Shown in pieces: positions 34,036 to 44,199 of a stretch of DNA of 64,000 nt; position 1 is the first letter of the stretch, and each line of letters begins with the position of its first letter. The stretch covers positions 75,451,119 to 75,515,118 of the forward strand of contig CM077648.1 in the NCBI GenBank assembly GCA_039707465.1. The letters run 5' to 3'. The translations under genes were made by a program, and so were the position numbers. Origin of the DNA: Rhabdophis nuchalis. Its lineage: Eukaryota; Chordata; Lepidosauria; Squamata; Natricidae. The notes below the pieces were generated by a model, which saw only the letters and a program-made list of their open reading frames with translations, was not told the DNA's origin and did no database searches.

Positions 34036-36381
34036 GGATATGGACAGGTTGCGGAGGAACCTTAGAGCCACCACATGTTTATTGGACCCGTGTCCCTCCT
34101 GGCTTGTACTGGCATCCTGGGAGGTGACACGAGGCTGGCTCCAGAACATTGTGAATGCGTCTTTGGGTGAGGGGTTCTTACCTACCACCTTGGAAGAGGC
34201 GGTGGTGATACCTCTCCTCAAAAAGCCTTCCCTGGACCCAGCATTGCTGGTAAATTACCGTCCGGTCTCCAACCTTCACTTTTTTGCGAACGTTGTAGAG
34301 AGTGTGGTGGCTCAACAGTTTCCTCGTCACCTGGAGGAAGTTGATTATCTAGACCCGCGCCAGTCCGGCTTCCGACCCGGTCACAGCACTGAGACGGCAT
34401 TGGTCGCATTGGTTGATGATCTCTGGAGGGCACGGGATAGAGGTTACTCCTCTATCCTAGTCCTATTAGACCTCTCAGCGGCTTTTGATACCATCGACCA
34501 TGGTATCTTATTGCACTGATTGGGGGGGTTGGGGCTGAGAGGTACCGTTCTGCGGTGGTTCTCGTCCTACCTCTCTGGTCGGTCGCAATGGGTGTTGGCA
34601 GGAGGGCAGAGGTTGTCCCCGAGGCCCCTCATATGTGGGGTTCCTCAGGGGTCGGTCCTCTCGCCACTTCTGTTCAACACCTACATGAAGCCGCCGGGTG
34701 AGATCATCCGTGGTTTTGGGGTGGAGTACCATCTGTACGCTGACGACACTCAGCTGTACATATCCACCCCAAACCACCCCAACGATGCCGTCGAGGTGCT
34801 GTCCCGGTGTTTGGAGGCCGTACGGATCTGGATGGGTAGTAACAAACTCAAGCTCAACCCGTCCAAGACCGAGTGGCTGTGGTTTCCGGCACCCCGGTTC
34901 AGCCAGATAAGTCCAACACTGGCCCGGAAAGGTTCCAGAGGGAGCTTGGGCCAATTCCTGTGACCCTGCCCCGCGACTTGACTGAGGACCTAGTGGCCGC
35001 ATGGTTAAGTGCGGCCACGGGGGCCTTGGACCGAGTCGCGCCCTTGCGGCCTCTCTTGCGGCGACGAATCACCCAGGCTCCTTGGTTCACTGAGAAGCTT
35101 CGGGGGATGAAACGCCACAAGAGATGCCTAGAGAGCAGATGGAGATCCTCTCGCTCCGAAGCCGACCGAACACTAGTGAGAACCCATATTAGGGCTTATT
35201 TAGTGGCGATAAGAGTGGCCAAACGTGAGTATTGTGCCACCCTTATTGCATCCGCAGATAACCGCCCTGCCGCCCTGTTTGGGGTGACCCACTCCCTCCT
35301 CCACCAGAGGCCGCGGGAAGCCCCTCTGCAAGGGCGAGCAGAGGAATTTGGGATTTATCTGCAGGAGAAAATCACTCGGATTCGGAATGAATCCTTTCAC
35401 TTTTTGAAAGGATTCATTCCGAACAGCACCGAGACGGCATTGGCCGCGTTGGTTGATGATCTCTGGAGGGCGCGGGATAGAGGTTATTCCTCTATCCTAG
35501 TCCTATTAGACCTCTCGGCGGCTTTTGATACCATCGACCATTGCACCGACTGGGGGGGGGGGTTGGGGCTGGGAGGCACCGTTCTGCGGTGGTTCTCGTC
35601 CTACCTCTCTGGTCGGTCGCAATATGTGTTGACGGGAGGGCAGAGGTCGACCTCGAGGCCTCTCCTATGTGGGGTCCCTCAGGAGTCGGTCCTCTCGCCC
35701 CTCCTTTTCAACACATATATGAAGCCGCTGGGTGAGATCATCTGTGGTTTTGGGGTGGAGTACCATCTGTACGCTGATGACACTCAGTTGTACATATCCA
35801 CCCCAAACCACCCCAACGATGCCACCGAAGTGCTGTCCCAGTGTCTGGAAGCCGTACGGATCTGGATGGGTGGTAACAAACTCAAGCTCAACCCTGCCAA
35901 GACTGAGTGGCTGTGGTTTCCGGCACCCCGGTTCAGCCAGATTATTCCAACTCTGGCCATTGGGGGCGAAACACTGGCCCCCGTGGAGACGGCGCGCAAT
36001 TTGGGTGTCCTCCTGGATTCCCGGCTGTCCATGGAGGACCATGTGGCAGCCGTGGCCAGGGGGGCGTTTCATCAGGTACGCCTGATGCGCCAATTGCGCC
36101 CCTTACTGGACCGGGCTGCCCTTCGCACAGTCACTCAAGCTCTCGTGACGTCCCGACTCGACTATTGTAATGCTCTCTACATGGGGCTCCCCTTGAGGTG
36201 CACTCGAAAGCTACAGTTAGTACAGAATGTGGCCGCGCAGGTGATTTTGGGTGCCCCAAGGCAAGCCCACATAACACCTCTCCTACGTGAGCTGCACTGG
36301 CTGCCTGTGGCCTTTCGAGTGCGCTTCAAGGTGTTGACCATCTTCAAAGCGCTCCATGGCTCGGGGCCTAGGTATATATGA
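34036..36381 (+). pseudogene. L2 ORF remnants: duplicated and deleted RT region
   Basis: Part 1 encodes [19 protein letters not shown] through motif A ([14 protein letters not shown]) and YADD. It carries an in-frame TGA at 34517-34519 where relatives have Arg (CGA to TGA, a CpG-type change). At 34925 it jumps back to the linker (ERFQRELGPIPV) with a change of frame. A 502-codon frame (34873-36381) then runs through the linker, crosses a 19-bp hairpin at 35381-35423 where the endonuclease-RT linker and first RT motifs were lost, and continues from STETALAALVDDLW through a second motif A, YADD and LLRELHWLPVAF until a stop at 36379. It has two YADD boxes but no endonuclease, so it cannot move by itself. 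Confidence 0.8.
35381..35423. repeat. perfect 19-bp snap-back hairpin at a deletion joint
   Basis: The arms 35381-35399 (TTCGGAATGAATCCTTTCA) and 35405-35423 are exact complements with a 5-nt CTTTT spacer. The left arm matches L2 poorly beyond GGAATGA, and the right arm directly precedes the resumption of L2 sequence. Confidence 0.9.
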
Positions 36382-37140
36382 GACCGCCTCCTGCCCCATA
36401 CATCCCTTCGTCCGATCCGCTCCCACAGAGGGTCTTCTCCGGGTGCCGTCGGCTGGCGACACCCGACTGGCGACACCCAGGGGAAGGGCCTTCTCTGTGG
36501 CGGGACCTCCGCCTCTTCCGCCAATGTCTTAAGACATTTGTATTCCTACAGGCCAGCCTAGCATAGCCCCCCGTTTCTGACTTTTTATGGATAAATTATA
36601 ATTAGGCAGGGTTTTAAATGAGTCTTTTAGCACGGGTTTATATAATTTAATATGTTTTTAACGATGTATATTGTTTTATTGTGATTTTAATAATGCCTGT
36701 GCGCCGCCCTGGGTCCTAACAAGGAGAACGGCGGGGTATAAATTTAATAAAAAAAAATTAAAAAAAAGATAAGACCCACCACGGCTGTGTCATCTATATA
36801 CTTCACAATATGATTCACTGTAGACTTGGCACAGCAGTCATGGGTCATTAAGGTGAACAGTAATGGAATTGGAAACTTTTTTTCCAACTTGCACAACCTG
36901 GTGCCTATCAATAAGGAAATCAAGTATCCAGTTACATAAAGAAATATTAAAACCCAATAGGACCAGTTTGTTCACCAAATGAAGAATGATTGTGTTGAAT
37001 AGTGAACCAAAATCAACAAACAGCATTCGCACATGAGTATTCTTCTCCACCAAGTGTGTGCCAAACTAAGATGAAGCACACAAGAAAGTGCATCATCTAT
37101 AGAACAGTTCTTCCAATAAGCAAACTGTAATGAGTCAAAT

Positions 37141-37583
<443 letters not shown>

Positions 37584-38650
37584 AGTCAAATGTAGGGGAA
37601 AGTCCTTCACCAGTCTCTCAAAGCACTTCATCATAATAGAAGTAAGAACAACTGGATGATAATCATTAAGGCATGCAATTAAAGATTTTTCTGGGATCAG
37701 TACAATGATTGCAGTCTTAAAATATGATGGCATTTCTCAACTTCAACATCACATGTACCTCCTGAGACATCCAAGATTTCTCATTTACTCACATAAAAGT
37801 CTTAAGAACACTGACATCCTCCGTTCACATTTGAATATAAGCATAGTAGAAGCACATTTATTTACATCAGTATGTAGTCCATTCATCGTAGCCTCTTTAA
37901 ATATGTTCCAATTTTTGCATCCAAAACAATCTTTTAGAGCTTCCATAGCTCCTGCTGACCATGCTGTCATCTGTTTCATCGTTGGTCTCTCTCTAATTAA
38001 TGAAGGCTTATATACTGGCATAAGCATCATAGAGAGATGATCTAAAGAGCCAAAATAAGGGATAGGGGCAGCCATAAGTACATTACCTCAATGTTAGAGT
38101 AAGTTAAATCCAGAGTATTCACACCTCTTATAGCAAAATCCACATATTGATGAAAATTAGGGAGGGCTGCTTTCAAATCGATCTGATTAAAATCCCCTAC
38201 CACATTGAAAAACCTCTCTGAATGGATAGCTTGCAAGTCATTGATAGTGCAATAAAGAGCAGTCAGGGCTTTATTCTTGTTGGCATGGGCAGGGATATAC
38301 ACAGTTATGATTAGATTAACAGTAAATTATCTTGGCAAATAAAAGGGTCAAACATTTGACATCTGGAAAGCAGATACTTTAGTATTAGTACGCCATCTCG
38401 CATTAATATAAATACATACATCTCCACCACAAGATTTTCCACTCAGAAGCACAGCTCCTGTTCCAGGTGAAATGTAAACCCCATTGCACCGATGGCATTG
38501 TCTGGAATAGATGACTTTAACCAAGACTTCCAGGATTATAGCACAGCAGTCTCTCATCTGCCTGTTTGTGGCTAGCTCAATTCAGATTGTCCATTTTGAT
38601 CTGTAAGGAGCTAAAGTTAGCAAAGAAGACAGATGGGAGATGCAGATTAA

Positions 38651-39080
38651 CTCTCAGTTTAGCTCATATCCCTGCACGACAACCACACTTTCTTTTTCGA
38701 TCATGGCTCTTCCACCTTTTCTTTAAAGGGGCATCACTTGTTTCCCCCCGTATCTCGCTGCCACCGCTTCCAACTCCTCCTCTTTTCTGGACCTGCTCAT
38801 ATCCCTGCACGACAACCACACTTTTCTTTTTCGATCATGGCTCTTCCACCTTTTCCTTAAAGGGGCATCACTTGTTTTCCCCTGTATCTCGCTGCCACCG
38901 CCTCCAACTCCTCCCCTTTTCTGGACCTGTCAACAGTCACATACAATTCCTTCACCCCATAAGCCTTGGGATCTCTCCTCCTCTGTCTCCTTTGAAGAAA
39001 ACCCTGGTTGGTAAGAAAATCTATCACTGGGCCAGCAGTCATTCTTGCTGCTGGCAGAACAATTCCAAACAACACAAATG
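38651..39080 (-). repeat. 133-bp tandem duplication in the LINE 5' region
   Basis: Two copies (about 38662-38794 and 38795-38928) share GCTCATATCCCTGCACGAC and CTTTAAAGGGGCATCACTTG with few differences. They lie directly upstream, in LINE sense, of the endonuclease start, so they probably belong to the element's 5' region. A short minus frame (38857-39075, GPVIDFLTNQGFLQRRQRR) crosses the second copy but shows no known domain. Confidence 0.6.
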
Positions 39081-40700
39081 GATTTTAATGGCCTCACCAA
39101 CAGTTCTAAAATAGCTAATAAACTCACTGAAAAAGCCTTTTAAAAATATTTAATGTCCTAGTCTAATATACTATAAATATTATTAAGCCAAATGGATTAA
39201 ATAATTAATGTTGACCCTTTTGAGCTTCCTCTTTTTTTCCTTTACTTTATTTATTTACTGGATAAATTATTAACTAATTTACTTACTTTCTAGCACAACA
39301 GAATTTCTCTCAGTGGTTTCCAATACATTTGCAGAAAAGGGCAGTACTAAAACATCGACAATTTTGAAATCCTGATAATAAGCAAGAACAAAAACAACTC
39401 CAGATAATTCATGACCCAAAAACTGATAATACTATTTCTCTTCCAAATGTCTAACAAACAACTTTGTAATAATTTTCAGAAATTCCCTTGCTTTCTATCT
39501 CTGTGTCTGTTTGTTTGAACAATTCTAGAACAGTCACATCACATCTGGAAAGTGTCAGATAAGTAGATAGAATATTGGAAAGGCAGCATAAACGAATGGG
39601 AAGGGCATTTTGCAAAATTTTATTATACTTTTCTTTTGGTTAGATTTCAAGATTAGGGAAATCCCCTGCTAGGAGAAAAGGAAGCTTTGAAGAAAAGAGG
39701 GTTTTTAAAATGAAAAACATAACGTGGAGAAGAATTCACTACCATCCGGTCCATTAAATCGTGTATTACTTCGTAGAAAATTTCCACGATCAAGATTATT
39801 GCCTGCCACTGTTATAACACAAAGGAGTGTCTAGATTGCCCTTTAAGCATGAACACAAATGAGACATGAATTTTTAGTCACTTAGAGAAATGTTCACGAA
39901 TATTTCAATAAAATATTTCATCATACCAATAAACTGCAGACTATGTTTAAGCTTTTAAGTTTACCAGATCATTTCAAGTACCAATCAGCACATTCTTATT
40001 CAAAGAAAACTCCAATTTTTTTTTAGGAAAACAACTCTACAATTAAAAACATTATTGTTAAAGTCCTGGAATTTAAGGATTACTATGGATCTCTTAAGAA
40101 CATAAGAAGATGTCTTAGATGCTTTTTATTGTGAGAGATATTTCACATTTATTTGTAGTTTATGTTGATAGTTGACTTTCCTTTTTCATCAGTTTATTTA
40201 TTTCTGTGTTATTTATTTATCCAAAAATAATGGCTTCAAAATAAAATGGCTTCAAAATAAAATGTATCTGTAGCTTAAAAGTATTGAGCAAGATTTAGAG
40301 TCCCATGGTTTCTCTTAAGTATAATTATAGACATCCCACCTCTTGACCACATTTAAGATTCCTTCCAGTAATTACATTAAATAATATTTGAAATGTTCCA
40401 TCCAGGGAGGCAGCATAATTCAGTTATAGTACATATTCTTTATATGCTGCTGTTGCCAAAGTATGCTATAGTGATCTACATAATACAACAGTATGATTTA
40501 TTCAGAGCACATTCATATAAAGTCACAGGGTGTGTGATAAACTGAGACAAAATCATTCTCAGAGGAGGGATGTAAGTTTGTTATCAACCTATGACTGTTG
40601 ATTAGAAAGTGAAGAAATATAGGTGAAATAGTTCCTGTTTATAGCAAGATCATGAGATGTTACAAGATTGTGTCTATATGTCCCAACAGACTTTCTAAGT
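39081..40700. other. anonymous AT-rich DNA
   Basis: No gene or repeat recognised. Confidence 0.45.
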
Positions 40701-40711
40701 GTGTGTGTGTG

Positions 40712-40756
<45 letters not shown>

Positions 40757-40762
40757 ATATAT
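40700..40762. repeat. (GT)n/(TA)n microsatellite
   Basis: Two GT runs are joined by short TATA and GTATGT stretches. Confidence 0.9.
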
Positions 40763-40985
40763 AAACACCCCAAAATAATGAATTTCTAATTCCCCCTTGC
40801 TTCTTAAAGGGGGAATTTGAGAACATGTATGCCTTGCATAGGGCACCATCTCTGCCACAGCTATTTATTTGCTGGCTGGAGAATTCTGGGAGTTGAAGTC
40901 CACAAGTCTTAAAGTTGCCAAGTTTGGGAACCTCTGCCTTAATAGAAAACCACATTGTGTAGTATCTGGATAAACAGTTACAGAA
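40757..40985. repeat. duplicated block, copy 1 (with half a MITE-B)
   Basis: Segment X (40757-40870) is followed by half of a family B MITE (40871-40936, ending AAGTTTGGGAACCTCTG) and the unique sequence TTAATAGAAAACCACATTG. Copy 2 at 41299-41520 has X inverted but the rest direct. Confidence 0.8.
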
Positions 40986-41298
40986 TTAGGAAGAGAAGCT
41001 GTGCTTTGTACTTTTTGTATCTCAAAGTGGATATTATTCTACTCCTATTTCCAGACATCAGTTTGTTTTTCCGCAGTCTGTCAGCTTATAACTCATTGCC
41101 CCAGTCAATAGATCATTATTGTCCAAAATAGAGCATAGAAACTAACTGTGATTTTTTCAGACCCCTGAGAGATTGAAAAAGCATTAAAATGCAGTCTGCA
41201 TAATATCAATCATCATGGCATTAATCTCTGTAAATGTTTGCCTCAATTTAATAATTTTCTGTATTAAAAAAAAAAACCTCCTGCATTTGCAAATTTGC

Positions 41299-41520
41299 AA
41301 ATAAATAGCTGTGGCAGAGATGGTGCCCTATGCAAGGCATACATGTTCTCAAATTCCCCCTTTAAGAAGCAAGTTAGAAATTCATTATTTTGGGGTGTTT
41401 ATATATATGCTGGCTGGAGAATTCTGGGAGTTGAAGTCCACAAGTCTTAAAGTTGCCAAGTTTGGGATCCTCTGCTTTAATAGAAAACCACATTGTGTAG
41501 TATCTGGATAAACAGTTATA
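41299..41520. repeat. duplicated block, copy 2 with an inverted segment
   Basis: 41299-41406 is the reverse complement of X in copy 1 (GTGGCAGAGATGGTGCCC against GGGCACCATCTCTGCCAC). 41409-41520 repeats the half MITE and its flank in direct orientation. Confidence 0.8.
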
Positions 41521-41762
41521 GAACCTCTGTATTAAAGCTATACATTTACTAGATACACAAGCTAGATTGCCATTTATTAAATTAAATTAAAGTACCCTTA
41601 ATGCAAACAAAGGAAAAAGAATAAAATACTCAAGACTCATTTCTTCCAGCAAGCTGGACTAGCCTAGAATTTTAGACCTCATATACGCCAAAACTCCAAC
41701 CAAACTAGTAAATGGTTAATAGGTTAATGGAAATTTTAGTACAAGTTAATTTAATTTTAATT

Positions 41763-42408
41763 CTTTTAATAATAATGATAATAATTTTAATTTATAACCC
41801 GCGCTCTCTCCCCGAAGGGACTCGAGGCGGGGCACAGGGAATTAAAAATACAATTAAAACAAACAGAGTACAAAGTTAAAAACAAATTAAACTGGCCCTG
41901 CGCTAAAAACCCCTATAAAACTAAAACTATCCCTAAAAACCCCTAAAACAATTTAAACAATTTAAATTACCCTAGGCCGGCCAAGCAGAAGAAGTGTGTT
42001 TTTAGTTTCTGTCGGAAGGAGCGAAGGTCCGTGGTTGTTCTGATTTCGGGGGGAAGGTCCTTCCAGAGGGTCGGGCCCGCCACAGAGAAGGCCCTTCCCC
42101 TGGGTGTCGCCCGCTGGCATAGCCTAGTGGACGGCACCCGGAGAAGTCCCTCTCTGTGGGAGCAAATCGGCCGCAGGGATGTATGGGGCAGGATGCGATC
42201 CCGCAGATAGGTAGGTCCCGTGCCATGGAGCGCTTTAAAGATGATAACCAACACCTTGAAGCGCACCCGAAAGACCACAGGCAGCCAATGCAGCTCGCGC
42301 AGGAGCGGTGTTACATGGGAAAACCTGGAGGTTCCCACAATTGCCCGCGCGGCTGCATTCTGGACAAGCTGAAGCCTTCGGGTGCACCTCAAGGGGAGCC
42401 CCATTGTA
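41763..42408 (-). pseudogene. 5'-truncated L2 LINE, last 145 codons and 3' UTR
   Basis: The minus-strand frame (42404 down to 41967) reads MGLPLRCTRRLQLVQNAAAR, TPLLRELHWLPVVF and LWKDLPPEIRTTT and ends CLAGLG with no disabling change. It is followed by the L2 3' UTR with the CCCGCCTCGAGTCCCTTCGG stem and a TAATAATAAT tail at about 41763. It is a young dead-on-arrival copy. Confidence 0.88.
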
Positions 42409-42489
42409 TATGTTATTATTTATTATGGTAGATTCATCTGTACACCACCCTGAGTCCATTTCGATGGAGATAGGCACGATTTACAAATA

Positions 42490-42536
<47 letters not shown>

Positions 42537-42562
42537 AGAAAGAAAGAAAGAAAGAAAGAAGA
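42409..42562 (+). repeat. LINE 3'-end fragment with (AAAT)n and (AAAG)n tail
   Basis: CTGTACACCACCCTGAGTCC resembles another L2-like 3' UTR. It runs into about 11 AAAT units and then AAAG units (42488-42560). Confidence 0.75.
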
Positions 42563-42584
42563 TAGGTTTGTATGATTTTATTCA

Positions 42585-42810
42585 TTTATTTGTATCCCGC
42601 CTTTATTATTTTTGCTAATAACTCAAGGTGGCAAATATATTTAACACACCTGCCTCTTCCTATTTTCCCACAACAGTAACCGTGGGATGGATTGGGCTGA
42701 AAGAAAGTGACCCACCCAAAGTCATGCAGCTGGCTTTTCATGGTTAAGGTGGGACTTGAGCACATGGTCTCTGGTGGTCTAGCATGGTACCTTAATCACT
42801 AGATTAACTT
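42585..42810 (-). mobile_element. tRNA-derived SINE copy
   Basis: From right to left the minus strand has a tRNA-like head with AGACCATGTGCTCAAGTCCC, a body containing CAGCTGCATGACTTTGGGTG, and a tail related to TTTATTTGTATCCCGCC. It is the same family as 59870-60005. Confidence 0.6.
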
Positions 42811-42847
42811 GAATGTGAAAATATGGGTGCTATGAATTTATTTATAT

Positions 42848-43010
42848 GTACTCTGAGAGCCAATGTAGTGTAGTGATTAAGACATTAGATTATAAAGCAA
42901 GAGACCATGAGCTCTAACCCCACCTTAGGCATAAAGCTAGCTGGGTGTTCTTGGGTTAGTCACTTTCTCTCAGCCATATGAAGGAGACAGCCCCTAGGAA
43001 CTCTCTGAAA
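42848..43010 (+). mobile_element. tRNA-derived SINE copy
   Basis: GAGAGCCAATGTAGTGTAGT, then a B-box-like GAGCTCTAACCCC and the body GCTGGGTGTTCTTGGGTTAG match the head and body of the SINE at 42585-42810 in the opposite orientation. Confidence 0.65.
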
Positions 43011-43071
43011 GCCTCCATAAGGGTATGCACAGCCATTTTGGTGAAGGAGGCGGGGTTTCGGGAGGCAAAAA

Positions 43072-43160
43072 ATGCTGTATTCGATGTATAAGATGCACCC
43101 AGATTTTCAGTCTCTTTTTTGAGGAAAAAGATGCGTCTTATACTCTGAAACATACAGTAC
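43072..43160. mobile_element. short palindromic MITE (TA-flanked, mariner/pogo-like)
   Basis: The left end CTGTATTCGATGTATAAGAT and the complement of the right end (CTGTATGTTTCAGAGTATAA) form imperfect inverted repeats around 85 bp. The RTATAAGAYGCA motif is typical of non-autonomous TA-targeting elements. No clear target duplication. Confidence 0.5.
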
Positions 43161-43377
43161 TTGATTATATCTTTGTAAATGTAGGTGTATGAACTGTATA
43201 ATTGTAAAATCATACTTCAGCTGAAAGTGCTGAAGCCCTCAAAAAATGTAAAGTAAATAATTACTTTTCTTCTAAATTACCAAATTTGGCAAAGTATGTT
43301 ATGTGGAATGCTACTATTGCACAGTGTTTATTGAGGTACTTTCATTTGTATGTGTGCCTGTGTGTGTGGTATGTGTA

Positions 43378-43443
43378 TATAATAATAATAATCATCAGCA
43401 TCAGCATCATCAGCATCATCAGCATCAGCATCAGCATCAGCAT
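43378..43443. repeat. (ATA)n(ATC/AGC)n microsatellite
   Basis: An AATAAT run is followed by CATCAGCATCAG units. Confidence 0.9.
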
Positions 43444-43530
43444 TATTGTCATTGTAATAAAATTACAATGAAATTGGTTTGAGCGTTGTGCTAACATTTG
43501 CATCAAGTGCAATATAGACAGCAGTGATAA

Positions 43531-44165
43531 CTATAACAGAAATCTCTCTAGGTAAATAAAATGGCTGACAAATGACAGTTGATAATTCCACGTCTGCAGA
43601 ACAGTGTGTATAAGCAACTCTACTGTTAGTACACCAGTTATTATGTGTGTAAATACACAGTCCTCCACCTTTGCTTTTACCAGAGTTGTTGTTTCTGTCA
43701 AAGCGTGTGTGGTGCGGTTAGTTAGCTCCACAGACGCATCCAGTACAAGTGGATGAAGCCAGGTCTCTGTGATGATCATCACACAGCAGTCACGAATGAG
43801 CTTATTCGCTGCCATCCATAGCTCTAGTTCATCGGTTTTGTGGACAAAGGATCTAGAGTTGGTTAGGAAAATGCTTGGTAATGCTGGTCTGTGAGGCTGC
43901 TTCCGTAATCGAACTAGCAAACCTGCTCTGCATCCCCGCTTCTGCTTCAGCTCTCTTCGCTGCCTCCTAGGTCAAACAACAATCCATGAAGAGCCTGGCA
44001 GTCTTACTATGTCACTCGGTATATTATGAGACTGCTGGAAGTCGCTGGTAATATCGAGTCGACTAGAAGATCCAATCTTTAATAATAACTTAATAACTCC
44101 CTGCGGGTATAGACTAGTTTTTGCCTAACTCTACTGTGACACCAGGAGCTCAAAGCCGCAGCACC
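43531..44165 (-). pseudogene. Rex1/Babar-like LINE 5' part, endonuclease fragment
   Basis: The minus frame reads RQRRELKQKRGCRAG, LVRLRKQPHRPALPSIFLTN, SFVHKTDELELWMAANKLIR and CCVMIITETWLHPLVLDASV. This is the start of an APE endonuclease with the ETW motif (43790-43780 region). After a frame break come EDCVFTHIITGVL pieces. Upstream (44165-43990) is the probable 5' UTR with AAGATGGTGCTGCGGCTTTG. It is a 5' fragment, or a copy truncated at its 3' side, from a different copy than that at 36.8-38.6 kb. Confidence 0.65.
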
Positions 44166-44199
44166 ATCTTGAATGGATTAGAATTAGTATATGAATTGT

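Larger units (their letters stand above)
34035..36766 (+). mobile_element. scrambled L2 insertion inside the Rex1-like LINE
   Basis: AGATA occurs at both edges (34031-34035 and 36767-36771) and looks like a 5-bp target duplication. The content is two overlapping L2 pieces. Part 1 (34036-34924) matches 27596-28483 of the full-length copy. Part 2 starts at the equivalent of about 27052, is deleted from about 27517 to 27943, and then runs to the L2 3' end and an A-rich tail (36740-36767). Confidence 0.8.
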
